Below, piece after piece: positions 19,189 through 29,548 of a DNA stretch of 46,520 bases. The first letter of the stretch is position 1; each line of letters starts with the position of its first letter. A model generated the notes under the pieces. That model ran no database searches. It was not told the origin of the DNA and saw nothing but the letters and a program-made list of their open reading frames with translations. The DNA comes from Planctomycetota bacterium (lineage in GTDB: Bacteria > Planctomycetota > Planctomycetia > Planctomycetales > Planctomycetaceae), in the NCBI GenBank assembly GCA_030836185.1, contig JAURQH010000009.1, positions 1 through 46,520 of the forward strand, given 5' to 3'. A program made the translations under genes and the position numbers.

Positions 19189-19950
19189 TTAACGAGTCCA
19201 CTCATGAAACAAGGCTCGATAGTAGTGCATCACCTTGATCGGATCGTCGGTGGCCGGGCTTTCTGACAGGCACCAGCCGTGGTAATCGATGCTCTTCAAG
19301 AGTGCAAAGAGTTCTTGGTACGGATACTTGGGGTCGAATAAGTCGTGAATATGAACGACATTCGCGAGCGTCTCTTTCAATCGCTCAAACGGCTCCGCAA
19401 TCGAGCCCTCTTTCACTTCTCCAGGGTTACAGTTCCAACAAAGACGAACACTCGAGTGATCGGCCAGGTCGAAAATCTGTCGCATGAACTTGGGGGCTTG
19501 GCTGCCGCGACCATGGACTTCAACTCGGATTTCCTGCCCATATCCTTCAGCAAACTCTCCACATTCCTTGAGAGCCTTTCCAATGCGTGCTGCGGTGACG
19601 TTCGGGTCTTCGTTTTTGTTGAATCCATTGGGGCGAACTTTCACGCCGGTGGTTCCGATGTCATGTGAGAGAACCACGAACTTTTTCGTCAGTTCGATGT
19701 TATCACGAACAATCTTTGGGTCGGGGCTGTGGTATTCGCAGGCGGAGCCCACTCCCACACACGTCACAGGACTATTGGTAAATCGTTTGCGAACTTCGGC
19801 TCTCTCCTGTTCCGAGAGTGTGACTTCAACGCCATGTGCGTGTGTGCTGCGTAATTCAACGCCAGCAAAACCGGTTTGTTCGCAGTTTTTAATGAGTGTG
19901 GGGAGATCCCACTTTGCTCCCCAGAGATAAGTGACCATGCCGAGTTGCAT
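19189..19950 (-). CDS. Sugar phosphate isomerase/epimerase-family TIM-barrel protein
   Basis: The 253-residue protein starts at the ATG at 19948-19950, supported by GAGGAG about 7 bases upstream; the frame extends a further 22 codons without support. The xylose-isomerase-like barrel pattern is clear: QLGMVTYLWG, GFAGVELRSTHAHG, RVEVHGRGSQ, CWNCNPGE, VVHIHDLFD and WCLSESPATDDP, with E, H and E positions suited to divalent metal binding; the usual aspartate of the third strand motif reads N in CWNCN. Substrate unknown; the family includes sugar epimerases, inosose dehydratases and endonuclease IV. There is no signal peptide, unlike many planctomycete relatives. It lies 99 bases downstream of fabH. 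Confidence 0.8.
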   Translation of the reverse strand: MQLGMVTYLWGAKWDLPTLIKNCEQTGFAGVELRSTHAHGVEVTLSEQERAEVRKRFTNSPVTCVGVGSACEYHSPDPKIVRDNIELTKKFVVLSHDIGTTGVKVRPNGFNKNEDPNVTAARIGKALKECGEFAEGYGQEIRVEVHGRGSQAPKFMRQIFDLADHSSVRLCWNCNPGEVKEGSIAEPFERLKETLANVVHIHDLFDPKYPYQELFALLKSIDYHGWCLSESPATDDPIKVMHYYRALFHEWTR

Positions 19951-20049
19951 GCCTGTGCTCCTCAAAAGAATGGATGAATTGAGAGATCCACAGGATACGC
20001 TCAAACGAGGTGCCATCGCAAAAGAAAAGCAGATGTACTTTGGTAATGC

Positions 20050-21183
20050 TTACAGACGAACCAGCGAGGTTCCCCAACTGAGACCCGCACCAAAGCCACA
20101 CATCAGGACGGTATCGCCTTCGGAAACCTTACCTTCTCGCCGAGCTTCATCCAGAACAATCGGAATGGAACCGGCCGAGGTATTGCCGTAACGATCGAGA
20201 TTTTTGTAAACACGCTCTTCGGGGACTCCCAGTTGCTGCATCGCATGATTGATGATTCGCACGTTGGCTTGATGCAGCATGAAAAGAGTCACATCCTGAG
20301 CACTCATCCCGGCGTTATTGAGAACCGTTTCAATCGTCTCGGTAACGGCGTTCACGGCCCATTTGAAGACGCTGCGTCCATCCATTTTTAAGAGGTGCTC
20401 GCCGTTTGCCAAATCTTCGGCAGTCGCTGGCTGACGTGTTCCACCGGCAGGACGGTCTAGTAAAGAACCTCCACTGCCGTCAGAACCTAACTGGTAGCTG
20501 ATCAATCCTTGATGAGGTGAACCGCGGCCAATTAAAACGGCACCCGCTCCATCACCAAACAAAGGTGCCGTTCGCATGTCAGACGGATTGACGATCCGAC
20601 TGTTCACATCGGCGCCAATGACTAAAGCCAACTCTGAATTTCCAGTGGCGACATATTGTGATGCGGTGACCAGTGAGTACATAAAGCCCGAACAGGCGGC
20701 TTGCAAGTCCATCGCCGGGGCATCAAGACCCAAACGATCCTGAACCAGGCAGGCGGTGGAAGGACACATGTGATCGGGAGTAAATGTTCCAATCACAAGA
20801 AGATCGATATCGTCTTTGTGATAAGGGGAACTTTCGATAGCACGCAAAGCGGCTTCGACGGCAAGGTCGCTGGTCGCTTCGGAGGGATCGGCGTGGCGTC
20901 GCTCGCGAATGCCTGTTCTCTGTTCGATCCAACCTGGCTCAAACCCGTACTGTTGTTCCAGCTCTGCGTTGGTGACAACGCGATCAGGGACGTACGATCC
21001 TGTTGACAGAATCTGCACTCCGAGCAGGCTTTGAATTCTTCGACTTCTGCGGAACACGGGGGATGAGTCTCGTTTGTCCTGAGTAGTGGTGCGGACCGAA
21101 ACCCCGACAGTGCTTCCTCGATCAGGAGAGACTCCCGATGAATCGCTTGTCAGGGGGATATGTGGTTGATGCGGTTGAGTCAT
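20050..21183 (-). CDS. fabH: Beta-ketoacyl-ACP synthase III
   Basis: FabH starts fatty acid synthesis by condensing acetyl-CoA with malonyl-ACP. The Cys-His-Asn triad is visible in DLQAACSGFMYS, HQANVRIINHA and NLDRYGNTSAGSIP. The C-terminal GFGAGLSWGTSLVRL is typical. From the ATG at 21183 the protein is 377 residues, about 55 more than usual; the canonical fold begins at VQILSTGSYVPDRVVTN, and a GTG at 21016-21018 lies exactly there with GGAG partly overlapping it. The leading 55 residues are polar and low-complexity, so they may be untranslated or a true extension. No other fatty acid gene is adjacent. Confidence 0.9.
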   Translation of the reverse strand: MTQPHQPHIPLTSDSSGVSPDRGSTVGVSVRTTTQDKRDSSPVFRRSRRIQSLLGVQILSTGSYVPDRVVTNAELEQQYGFEPGWIEQRTGIRERRHADPSEATSDLAVEAALRAIESSPYHKDDIDLLVIGTFTPDHMCPSTACLVQDRLGLDAPAMDLQAACSGFMYSLVTASQYVATGNSELALVIGADVNSRIVNPSDMRTAPLFGDGAGAVLIGRGSPHQGLISYQLGSDGSGGSLLDRPAGGTRQPATAEDLANGEHLLKMDGRSVFKWAVNAVTETIETVLNNAGMSAQDVTLFMLHQANVRIINHAMQQLGVPEERVYKNLDRYGNTSAGSIPIVLDEARREGKVSEGDTVLMCGFGAGLSWGTSLVRL

Positions 21184-21504
21184 ACCAGAATCAGGACAAG
21201 GTCATGTTTGTCTTCGAGACACTTTTCGAAATGAACAGAATGAGAAAACCCATCGCTCGGATTTTCAATTACCTTGATCCTGATTGTCGGTGATGAAATC
21301 CATCAGACAACCAGATATCGATCCTTCATAAGGTCAATCTAATATACCGTTTCCGTCAAATTGAGACTAGCGGGATCTGGGACAGGCAGACCAGAGAATC
21401 AAATTTCCTGATCGAAAACAGATAAAACGCTCGAAAAGTCGAAGATCTGGAGACATTACGGCATACTGAAGCAAATCATTCATTCCATTTTCGACGCCAT
21501 TTCC
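21184..21504. other. Divergent intergenic region
   Basis: This 321-base stretch separates fabH (minus) from a small plus-strand gene. I see no gene, hairpin with T-run, or well-spaced promoter. A minus-strand frame at 21367-21831 is the shadow of the plus-strand gene. Confidence 0.45.
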
Positions 21505-21939
21505 ATGAAAATCATCCACCAAATGCGACTTAAAGGGCCATGGGATTACCTTTGGAAGTCTCCCGAACTCACCTCTGATGAACTTGGTATACCCACCGAA
21601 GGAAGGCACAAAATTCCCGTCCTTTGGAAAAATTGTTTCGGTGAGCGAATGGGCCTGGTGGTTTGGTCTCGTCGATTTCAAAAACCGACCAATTTGGATA
21701 AGTCCGAACGCGTGATGATCGCGACTCATAAACTGGCAGGAGTGCAGGCGGTTTGTTTGAACGGCAAGCCACTCCCCTCCGATGATCAGACGGAGTCGGG
21801 ATTTCGCTTTGATGTCACCGAGGCTCTTCAAGCGAGTAACATTTTGGAGATCGAGATTCGTTGTGAATCTGCTGAACAGAGTGTCTCACGCGGAATGACG
21901 GAACCAGCCATCATCGAGATTTGGTCGTTGACCGAATGA
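21505..21939 (+). CDS. Small hypothetical protein, possibly beta-sandwich
   Basis: A 144-residue protein with no signal peptide. The middle (LVVWSRRFQKPTNLDKSERV, then VQAVCLNGKPLP) and the end (FDVTEALQASNILEIEIRCE) have the rhythm of the sugar-binding jelly-roll of family 2 glycosidases, where V-x-V-NG and 'DVT..L..G.N.L.I.V' patterns recur. That likeness is weak, and no catalytic domain is attached. It converges on the next minus-strand gene with a 26-base gap. Function unknown. Confidence 0.6.
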   Translation: MKIIHQMRLKGPWDYLWKSPELTSDELGIPTEGRHKIPVLWKNCFGERMGLVVWSRRFQKPTNLDKSERVMIATHKLAGVQAVCLNGKPLPSDDQTESGFRFDVTEALQASNILEIEIRCESAEQSVSRGMTEPAIIEIWSLTE

Positions 21940-21965
21940 CGCTCCGCAGATCGTAAGGTTGAGAG

Positions 21966-22862
21966 TCAGGCCGCGCCGCGTGCTTTTGATTCCGTCGTCA
22001 CGAAGAACGCCAGCTCGGCAGAATCGGGGTCGAGGCCGGCTGCGCGTCGAGTGAGTTCCAGTCTGACTCCCCACCGTTCCACAGTTTTGATGTCAATCTT
22101 GAGATGTGGTCCTTCGAGTAGTTCACTGTTCACTTGAGGGGAGAACTGAAATGCTGGCCAGAACGGGATATGAATGACGGCTGATTTTTGGTTGCGAATA
22201 AAGTCAACTCGAATCGTTCCTTCCAACCATTCTCGCCCCTCGGGATCGAGTCCGCGTTCGTATCGTTGCAGGATATGACTTTCGGCAGGTTGAAACTGAA
22301 TCGACTGCGACTCATGAGAGAACTCTTCTTGTTCGAGAGAGTCTTCTTCTTGATTTTGTTCTACAGAAAGTCGGGAAAGAAGTGCTTGTTCTAAACCGGC
22401 ATTAATGGTTTCGTTCTCGGATTCGTGGAAAGACTTCGAGAGTGCTGACTCTGACGTATTTTGTGGATCTGTCGAAGGTGCCTCGGACGTCACTTTAATG
22501 GCGACACTTGCAGGACTGCTTGGCGATTGATGATGATGCCTGAGTGTTAATCCGCTGAGTAGCAATAATTGTCCGCCTGTCATGAGAGAGGCGATGAGAG
22601 TCCATGCGGAAGGGAGTACAAGAATAGTCCCCATCCCAAACAGTAATGACACACCAACGGCAGAGAATTGAGTGAGTCGTGGGCTGTGCCGAATGAGGCT
22701 GACTGCTCCCACGGAAATGAGCAAAAAACTGCTGCTCCAAGTGACCAGGGAGACAATCTCACTGAGGTTCCCCGGCAAATCCACCGACACCACGATCGCC
22801 ACTCCACAAAGAAGTGAAGTACCGACAAGTTGCCAGAGCTGGACCGGTGGTCGCTTTGTCAT
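21966..22862 (-). CDS. Hypothetical protein with four membrane segments and a soluble C-terminal domain
   Basis: The ATG at 22860-22862 is chosen because AAGGA lies 8 bases upstream and the protein then begins MTKRPPVQLWQLVGTS, directly before the first membrane helix; the frame extends 85 codons upstream through a terminator, which argues against the longer form. The 298-residue protein has about four hydrophobic helices up to residue 115, a polar Ser/Glu/Gln-rich linker (about 115-195), then a beta-rich domain (EWLEGTIRVDFIRNQKSAVI, HIPFWPAFQFSPQV, HLKIDIKTVERWGVRLEL). I do not recognise the C-terminal domain. It sits just downstream of metK but is separated from it by a terminator. Confidence 0.65.
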   Translation of the reverse strand: MTKRPPVQLWQLVGTSLLCGVAIVVSVDLPGNLSEIVSLVTWSSSFLLISVGAVSLIRHSPRLTQFSAVGVSLLFGMGTILVLPSAWTLIASLMTGGQLLLLSGLTLRHHHQSPSSPASVAIKVTSEAPSTDPQNTSESALSKSFHESENETINAGLEQALLSRLSVEQNQEEDSLEQEEFSHESQSIQFQPAESHILQRYERGLDPEGREWLEGTIRVDFIRNQKSAVIHIPFWPAFQFSPQVNSELLEGPHLKIDIKTVERWGVRLELTRRAAGLDPDSAELAFFVTTESKARGAA

Positions 22863-22902
22863 CGAGGCATCCTTGCCTGTCTGTGGTTTATGAATAGCAC
22901 AC

Positions 22903-22942
22903 AAAAAAACGACTCGAAGACGGCTGGGATGCTGTCTCCGAG
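22903..22942 (-). terminator. Intrinsic terminator after metK
   Basis: On the minus strand CTCGGAGACAGC (22942-22931) and GCCGTCTTCGAG (22924-22913) form a 12-bp stem with one mismatch and one G-U pair around a 6-base loop, then TCG and seven T residues (22909-22903). It lies 54 bases after the metK stop. Confidence 0.8.
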
Positions 22943-22995
22943 CCGATAAGTCTCGGCGTAATTTAGTGGATCTGCGAGGATCGGGCAAGACGATC

Positions 22996-24174
22996 TCAGG
23001 CAATTGCAAAGTTAATCTCTGGCATGGCTGAATCGAGACCACAAGCCGACCGTAGCTCGGCGATTTTGTCGGTTGCTTCCCAGGTGAACTCAGGTTCTGA
23101 GCGACCGAAGTGACCACCCCAGGCCGTTTTACGATAAATCGGGCGTCGCAGGTCCAGTCCCGCGATAATGCCTTTAGGAGTCAGCGGGAAGATCTCTCGG
23201 ACTGCTGCACTGATTTGGTCTTCATCGACCGTGCTTGTCCCGAAGGTGCTCACTAAAACGCTGACCGGTTCGGCAACACCAATTGCATAGGCAAGTTGAA
23301 CTTCGCATTCGCTGGCCAAGCCGGCAGCGACAATGTTCTTGGCGACATAACGTGCCATGTAGGCGGCTGAGCGGTCAACCTTTGTGGGGTCTTTTCCACT
23401 GAAGGCACCACCACCATGACGGCCCCATCCACCGTAGGTATCGACAATGATTTTGCGTCCGGTGAGACCACAGTCTCCGTGAGGTCCACCGATGATGAAC
23501 TGGCCGGTCGGGTTGATGTGATATTTGGTGTTCTCGGAGAGCAATTCCGCGGGGACAGAGGGTTTGATGATCTTGTCGATCACGTAATTGGAAATCTGTT
23601 CTTGAGTCACCGTATCTTTGTGCTGAGTCGAAAGCACCACTGCGGAAATGCCGACTGGTTTGTAACCGTCGTATTCGACGGTCACTTGTGATTTGTTGTC
23701 AGGGCGTAGCCAATCGACATCTCCCCCATGACGTAGTTCTGTCAATTTGTTGAGAATGCGATGCGACAACGCAATGGGAACGGGCATGAACTCTTCGGTT
23801 TGATTGCTGGCATAGCCGAACATCAAACCTTGGTCTCCTGCTCCGTCTTTATCTACGCCCATGGCGATATCGGAAGACTGTTCGTGGAGATAGCATTCGA
23901 CATTACAGGTATCGGCGTTGAATCCGATGTCGTCACTGGTGTAACCGATTTCGCGAACCACATCGCGGGCGACTTGTTCATAATCGACCTTGGCGTTTGT
24001 GCGAATTTCACCCGCTAAGACAATTCGATCTGTCGTACACAGAGTTTCGCAGGCAACACGCGAGTTGGGGTCTTGTGCGAAAATGGCATCCACAACACCG
24101 TCGGAGACCTGGTCGCTGACTTTATCGGGGTGACCTTGACTAACGGATTCTGAAGTAAAGAAATAGCGCGACAT
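22996..24174 (-). CDS. metK: S-adenosylmethionine synthetase
   Basis: MetK makes S-adenosylmethionine from methionine and ATP in the cytoplasm. The 392-residue protein starts at the ATG at 24172-24174 ([19 protein letters not shown]), with AAGGA 11 bases upstream; an ATG four codons earlier is too close to that site. Family motifs include [30 protein letters not shown] (ATP site), [21 protein letters not shown] split across the middle, and [19 protein letters not shown]. Length is normal. It is the last gene of the secA-waaA-metK series and ends at a strong terminator. I see no SAM or SAH riboswitch in the 85-base gap before it. Confidence 0.97.
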   Translation of the reverse strand: MSRYFFTSESVSQGHPDKVSDQVSDGVVDAIFAQDPNSRVACETLCTTDRIVLAGEIRTNAKVDYEQVARDVVREIGYTSDDIGFNADTCNVECYLHEQSSDIAMGVDKDGAGDQGLMFGYASNQTEEFMPVPIALSHRILNKLTELRHGGDVDWLRPDNKSQVTVEYDGYKPVGISAVVLSTQHKDTVTQEQISNYVIDKIIKPSVPAELLSENTKYHINPTGQFIIGGPHGDCGLTGRKIIVDTYGGWGRHGGGAFSGKDPTKVDRSAAYMARYVAKNIVAAGLASECEVQLAYAIGVAEPVSVLVSTFGTSTVDEDQISAAVREIFPLTPKGIIAGLDLRRPIYRKTAWGGHFGRSEPEFTWEATDKIAELRSACGLDSAMPEINFAIA

Positions 24175-24259
24175 AGGTGTCGTCATCCTTCTGCTGAGAC
24201 TGTAAGGACTGATTTTTGAGACACCGATTGTATTTGTCGTCTCGGCTTCCCACAACCGA

Positions 24260-25675
24260 CTAGGCCGCACGATTGGTGGTGATTACTGTGTTTTTTGGTG
24301 ATTCAGTCGATTGAGTGAGCAATGAAAGCAAAGAGTCCACAGTGCGCTGTGTGGCGCCCTGTTGTGGGAGAACTGCTTGTCGTGCTCTCTGGCCCATTTC
24401 GCGGGTGAGATCGGGGGATTCCAGGAAACGCTGGAAAACGGGAGCCATTTGTTGGCCATCGGAGATCACAGTTGCTGCGTTGGCATCTTTCAAAAGCAAA
24501 ACCGCGTCCCGGAAATTGCCGGTATTTGGTCCAAAAGTGATCGCGGCTCCGTAGGCAGCCGGTTCAATCATATTTTGTCCACCACGATTTGTTAAAGAGC
24601 CACCGACATAGGCAATCTCGGCTAATCCCCAACAAGCTCCCAATTCCCCAAGCGTGTCGAGCAAAATGACAGAACTTTCGTCTGCTGAAGACGATACTGG
24701 TTGAGGAGATTCCGGGAGTGATGAACGCCTCGTAAGAGGCAGGTTTTTGCGAGTGATTAGCCGAGCGACTTCCTCGAATCTCTCTTTGTGTCTGGGGACG
24801 AGAATGAGTCGCAGGTGCGGGAACGTAGGCTTTAATGATTCATACGCTTGCAGGGCGTAGTCTTCTTCGGGAGCTTGTGTGCTGCCGGCAATCAAAACGG
24901 TTTCGTGTTCTTTCACGCCAAGCAGGAGTCGGAGATTTTCGGTTTGTGAGTTTTGGCGATCAGTGGTGACTTGATCAAACTTAACGGATCCGGTGACGTT
25001 CACCTGTGCCCAACCTGCGCCCAGTTTTCGAAAGCGATCCGCGTAGGATTCACTCTGAGCGGAAATTAAATAGAACGTTTGCAACAGCGAACTGATCACG
25101 GGGCGAATTTTTTGATAGCCACGAAAAGACCTTTCGCTCAATCGACCGTTGATAATCGCGAGTGGAATACGTTTTCGGTCGGCTTCACGAATCAGGTTTG
25201 GCCAGAGTTCGAGTTCGACTAAAACGAGTAAATCGGGTTTGACGCGAGACAACCCATTCTTAACGGCCCAAGAGAAATCAAGCGGACAGTAGCAAATAGT
25301 GCAGTCGGGATATTTCTCTTTGGCAACCGCTTGGCCGGTGTGAGTCGTCGTAGAGATCACGATTTTCAGATCATCATGCTGCTCGTGGAGCTTGGGAAGG
25401 ATCGACTGAAGCAGAAGAACCTCGCCCACGCTGACTGCGTGAAACCAGATCGTCTTTTCTTCAGACTGTCGGACCGGTAGAAGCCCCAAAAATTTATGAG
25501 ACCATCCTTGTCGATATTTTCCCTGCACAATCATGCGATAGGCGATGATTGGTGAAGCGGCTGCGATCAGCAGCAGATAGATCGTATTTGTCAGCAATGA
25601 AAACAGTATGGCTCGTCCTCCATGACGAGTGGGATTTGTCGCAAGTCCACTCAGGCAAGGCCTGCGCCGTGGCAC
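24260..25675 (-). CDS. waaA: 3-deoxy-D-manno-octulosonic acid (Kdo) transferase
   Basis: WaaA adds Kdo to the lipid A precursor at the inner membrane, which implies a lipopolysaccharide. The protein has an N-terminal membrane segment ([17 protein letters not shown]), then [45 protein letters not shown], the TGSVKFDQ motif, and [15 protein letters not shown] and [19 protein letters not shown], all typical. The start is unclear: the longest frame begins at a GTG (25673-25675) overlapping the end of secA by 25 bp and adds a basic, unlikely leader. A GGAGG around 25616-25620 points to a start near residue 23-27, where only ATA, CTG (25606) or TTG (25597) are available. It is tightly coupled to secA upstream. 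Confidence 0.9.
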   Translation of the reverse strand: MPRRRPCLSGLATNPTRHGGRAILFSLLTNTIYLLLIAAASPIIAYRMIVQGKYRQGWSHKFLGLLPVRQSEEKTIWFHAVSVGEVLLLQSILPKLHEQHDDLKIVISTTTHTGQAVAKEKYPDCTICYCPLDFSWAVKNGLSRVKPDLLVLVELELWPNLIREADRKRIPLAIINGRLSERSFRGYQKIRPVISSLLQTFYLISAQSESYADRFRKLGAGWAQVNVTGSVKFDQVTTDRQNSQTENLRLLLGVKEHETVLIAGSTQAPEEDYALQAYESLKPTFPHLRLILVPRHKERFEEVARLITRKNLPLTRRSSLPESPQPVSSSADESSVILLDTLGELGACWGLAEIAYVGGSLTNRGGQNMIEPAAYGAAITFGPNTGNFRDAVLLLKDANAATVISDGQQMAPVFQRFLESPDLTREMGQRARQAVLPQQGATQRTVDSLLSLLTQSTESPKNTVITTNRAA

Positions 25676-28600
25676 TTCTTATATTTTTTGCCGCTGCCAC
25701 AGGGACAGGGATCATTTCGACCAACTTTTGGCCCCGTGTTTTTGATAGGATCCACGGCATCGTTGGGAGCCCCCGGTTCACGTCCCCCAGACTCTTCCCG
25801 GTATTCTTTTTGCGAAGCCTGCTGAGGATCTTCATGCTCGACATTGGTGATTCGCCACAACGAACCGACGAAGTCGGGGCTTTGTCGATCCATGCGGAAG
25901 ATCGCTGCCGACACCTGAGAATCAACACGGTTCCAGACATTTTGGAATGCCTTGCGACCTTCCCGTTTGTACTCGACCTTTGGATCTTTCTGAGCGTATC
26001 CGACGAGTCCGATGCCGGATCGCAGATGATCCATAAAGTACAAGTGCTCTTTCCAAGCGGTATCAATCACTTCGAGAATCAGTGATCGCTCTGCTTGTCT
26101 TAATTCTGGTCGATATTTGGCTTGATAAGCATCGTTCAGATGAATGCGTGTGTAATCTCGGTCAAGCCCTCGCAAGTCTTCGGCAGTTAACTCTGAACCA
26201 AACTCTGAATTCGCCCATTCGGCCAGTTCTTGTCGATGATCTTCACTGAGGAGAGTTGTCTCGGTGAGAAAGACTCGATCAAGTCGTTCATCGAGTGACT
26301 CAATGGCTGTCCCTTTGGCGAAAAAGTCTTCGCTTTGTTTGGTCAGGAGCGATTCCATATCGTTTCGAGAGATGCTGGAATGCTCGGCGGGATCGAACGC
26401 TGCATCAAATCGATTGTTGGCCCAACGAATCAGGCCTTCACGGTCATAACGATCCCCCCCTCCACCATCACTCATAAAGCGATGCATGCCGACAGAAACA
26501 GGGAACTCCGTTTCCTTGGCCTCGTAGATTCGGGTGACTTCTGCACGAATCAGATCGACCGCTTCCTGCTCGTCGGTGATGTCTTCGAATTGCTCAGGAG
26601 TCATCTCGATCGAAAGTTGCTGTTCCAGGAAACCACACAACGATCCCCGTCCAAAATCATCCCGCAGGAATGTGTCGAGATCAGAAAGGTCGAGCCGTTC
26701 GACAGCTTCTTGTGCTTTTTCATACAGATACATCTGCATGTCGGCACGCCCGATTTTTTTGAGTTCTTTGTCGTTGGTGTTGAGGTCAAACGACTGGTTG
26801 GCCCATTTTGAAAGTGCCTGCCAACTCCATTCGCGTTCATCTTCGACATCTTCTGGAAGATGTGTGTCGATCTGGTCGTTAATGACTTCTTCGGCATGAA
26901 CTTTGGCCTCTTCGCGAATGAAGATGTCAAGCTGTTCGCGGGTCATGTCACGAACGGCATTGGGGGTGAAGTGCAGTCCCAGTCGGTGTTCGGCCCAAGC
27001 GACAATTGTCTCTCGATGATAGCTTTCGCTGAGGAACTCGGGGACACGTTCCCGAATGAGATTGTCGATCATCTCTTCAATCATGATGCGGCAATCCGCA
27101 CCATCAAGAATCCGTTGCCGGAATGAATAGACCTGTTTGCGCTGCTCGTCCATCACTTCATCGTATTCGAGCAGATTTTTACGAATGTCGAAGTGATACT
27201 CTTCGCGTTTTTTCTGGGCTCCCTCGATGCGACGCGTGAGCATGCGGCTTTCGATGGGTTCTCCGTCTTCGAGACCGAGCCGAGTCATCATGGCCTGCAT
27301 CATCTCGCCGCCAAACATCCGAAGCAAAGGATCATCCATTGCCAGGAAAAATCGACTCGATCCGCTGTCTCCTTGTCGACCGGCACGACCGCGAAGCTGT
27401 AGGTCGATCCGTCGTGAGTCGTGTCGTTCTGTACCAATGACGTGTAGGCCGCCATTTTCTTCGACCTTACGACCTTCGACCTTCATTCCCATGCTTTCGG
27501 CGATGCTATCCGTTTTGTCGTCCCAAACTTCCTTGGGGATTTCGAGGCGTGAGGCGTAGGTTTCTGTCAGTTCCTGCAATGCGAGAAACTCGGGATTACC
27601 ACCCAAAATAATGTCAGTACCACGTCCGGCCATGTTGGTGGCAATGGTGACGGCTGCGGTGCGCCCCGCCTGAGAAATGATTTCCGCTTCTCGTTCGTGG
27701 TGCTTGGCATTCAGGACATTGTGTTGAATCCCGAACTTCGTCAGTTTGTTGCCGATCAGTTCCGATTTTTCAATCGATGTTGTTCCTACGAGAATCGGTC
27801 GGCCCGTTTCGTGAACTTCGCGAATCTCACCGACGACGGCATCCCATTTCTCTTTTTCGGTTCGATAAATTTTGTCGGGATGGTTGATGCGTTTCATCAC
27901 ACGGTTGGTCGGCACTGCGACGACATCGAGGCCATAGATTTTCCAGAACTCTCCCGCTTCCGTCATCGCGGTTCCGGTCATTCCGCCCAGCTTCTTGTAT
28001 AGCTTGAAGAAGTTTTGCAGTGTGATCGTCGCCAGAGTTTGCGACTCGGCCTTGATTTTGAGTCCTTCTTTCGCCTGTACCGCTTGATGCAAACCGTCGC
28101 TCCACTGTCGTCCTTCCATCTTACGACCGGTGAATTCATCGACGATGACAACTTCCCCCTTTTCGACGACGTAGGTCACATCACGTTTGTAGAGATGGTG
28201 AGCTTTGAGTGAGTTGTCAATCAGGTGGGGCCATTCCATGTTGCCCGCGGTATAGAAGCTTTCCACGCCGGCAATTTCTTCAGCGCGACGGATGCCATCT
28301 TCGGTCAGGTGGCAAGAGTGTTCTTTTTCTTTGACTTCGAAGTCTTCTCCCGCCTTCAACTGACGGGCAATGGAATCGGCACGTGGATATTTGGTGAGAT
28401 CGTCTTCTGCGGGACCAGATATGATCAGCGGCGTACGTGCTTCGTCGATGAGAATGTTGTCGATTTCGTCGATTAAGGCGAAGTCCAACGGTCCTTGAAC
28501 CTGGACATCTTTTCGCGGTTTCATGTTGTCACGCAGGTAATCGAAACCAAATTCATTGTTGGTTCCGTATGTGATATCAGAGGCATAAGCCTTTTGGCGT

Positions 28601-29181
28601 TCGGCGGGATCCATATTCGCCTGGATGGCTCCGACAGTCAGGCCGAGACCCTGATAGATGATTCCCATCCACTCCATGTCGCGCTGAGCCAAATAGTCGT
28701 TCACGGTGATTGCGTGAACATGCCCGGAGAGTGCGTTCAAAGCCGCCGGTAAAGTGGCAACAAGTGTTTTACCTTCCCCCGTCACCATCTCCGCGATCAT
28801 GCCGTGATGGAGGATGTATCCACCGACCATCTGGACATCATAGTGACGCATTTGTAGGAATCGGCGACCAGCCTCACGTGTTGCCGCAAAGCTTTCGGGG
28901 AGAACATCATCGAGAGTCGCTCCCTGCTTCAGTTTTTCGCGCAGTTTGGTTGCGGTTTGTCGTAATTCTTCGTCGGTGAGCTTTTCGTATTCCGCTTCAA
29001 ACGAATTGATCTGGTCGATAGTCGAGGCAGGGACAATGTCGACATTACCATCCTTATCACGGTCGAAACCGATGTCTTTGATACGTCGTTCGTTAGACGA
29101 ACCGAACATGCTTGTGATAACGCGTTCGATTCCCGATGTGAATGCGTTGAACCAATCGCCTAAATTTGCGAGGAATTCCAT
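25651..29181 (-). CDS. secA: Protein translocase ATPase SecA, extended form
   Basis: SecA drives unfolded preproteins through SecYEG using ATP. The ATG at 29179-29181 gives 1176 residues, against about 900 in E. coli. Walker A is [13 protein letters not shown] at about 132-144, the DEAD-like box is [17 protein letters not shown], and motor-2 motifs include [14 protein letters not shown] and [14 protein letters not shown]. The C-terminal zinc-binding tail is [17 protein letters not shown]. The extra length lies between about 692 (after [10 protein letters not shown]) and 1040 ([15 protein letters not shown]), the helical-wing region, which is about 350 residues instead of about 110 and appears to contain five related units. 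The gene heads the series with waaA and metK. Confidence 0.97.
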   Translation of the reverse strand: MEFLANLGDWFNAFTSGIERVITSMFGSSNERRIKDIGFDRDKDGNVDIVPASTIDQINSFEAEYEKLTDEELRQTATKLREKLKQGATLDDVLPESFAATREAGRRFLQMRHYDVQMVGGYILHHGMIAEMVTGEGKTLVATLPAALNALSGHVHAITVNDYLAQRDMEWMGIIYQGLGLTVGAIQANMDPAERQKAYASDITYGTNNEFGFDYLRDNMKPRKDVQVQGPLDFALIDEIDNILIDEARTPLIISGPAEDDLTKYPRADSIARQLKAGEDFEVKEKEHSCHLTEDGIRRAEEIAGVESFYTAGNMEWPHLIDNSLKAHHLYKRDVTYVVEKGEVVIVDEFTGRKMEGRQWSDGLHQAVQAKEGLKIKAESQTLATITLQNFFKLYKKLGGMTGTAMTEAGEFWKIYGLDVVAVPTNRVMKRINHPDKIYRTEKEKWDAVVGEIREVHETGRPILVGTTSIEKSELIGNKLTKFGIQHNVLNAKHHEREAEIISQAGRTAAVTIATNMAGRGTDIILGGNPEFLALQELTETYASRLEIPKEVWDDKTDSIAESMGMKVEGRKVEENGGLHVIGTERHDSRRIDLQLRGRAGRQGDSGSSRFFLAMDDPLLRMFGGEMMQAMMTRLGLEDGEPIESRMLTRRIEGAQKKREEYHFDIRKNLLEYDEVMDEQRKQVYSFRQRILDGADCRIMIEEMIDNLIRERVPEFLSESYHRETIVAWAEHRLGLHFTPNAVRDMTREQLDIFIREEAKVHAEEVINDQIDTHLPEDVEDEREWSWQALSKWANQSFDLNTNDKELKKIGRADMQMYLYEKAQEAVERLDLSDLDTFLRDDFGRGSLCGFLEQQLSIEMTPEQFEDITDEQEAVDLIRAEVTRIYEAKETEFPVSVGMHRFMSDGGGGDRYDREGLIRWANNRFDAAFDPAEHSSISRNDMESLLTKQSEDFFAKGTAIESLDERLDRVFLTETTLLSEDHRQELAEWANSEFGSELTAEDLRGLDRDYTRIHLNDAYQAKYRPELRQAERSLILEVIDTAWKEHLYFMDHLRSGIGLVGYAQKDPKVEYKREGRKAFQNVWNRVDSQVSAAIFRMDRQSPDFVGSLWRITNVEHEDPQQASQKEYREESGGREPGAPNDAVDPIKNTGPKVGRNDPCPCGSGKKYKKCHGAGLA

Positions 29182-29548
29182 GTGATTACCTTGGGGAAAT
29201 CTTATCCCGGTCGATCATGATGAGAGCACGGTTACCGGCGGGAGTGTGTCAGAATGGCAGACTCCCTCCAGCACAAATTCGTGGCCTCTTGCCACGCTTG
29301 CTGTTCCGCACGGTCACAAGCGACGTAAGTCGCCTGCTTCTCGAAGTTTATTGTTTGTGGGAGACCGGGTCAATGTCGGTCGATCCGATCCCGAAAACGG
29401 CAGAAATAGACAGTTTTCTGGAAATAACGCATTCTGTGTGCCGAAATTCTATGTTTGAGCGATTTTCATGGCGTTGTTCTCATCGATCAACGGAGGTTAT
29501 GATGCTGAGGAAATGAATGTCTTCTTGTTGCTTTGAAAGCATCTCTTC
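29182..29548. other. Divergent intergenic region with two small hairpins
   Basis: No gene is supported between secA (minus) and the oxidoreductase gene (plus). Two perfect short hairpins are present: CGTGGC at 29280-29285 with GCCACG at 29291-29296, and GCGAC at 29330-29334 with GTCGC at 29339-29343. The promoter of secA probably lies here but I could not identify it with confidence. Confidence 0.5.

Noticed and set aside
24175-24259. SAM or SAH riboswitch before metK
   Set aside because: The gap is only 85 bases and shows no conserved helices of either class.
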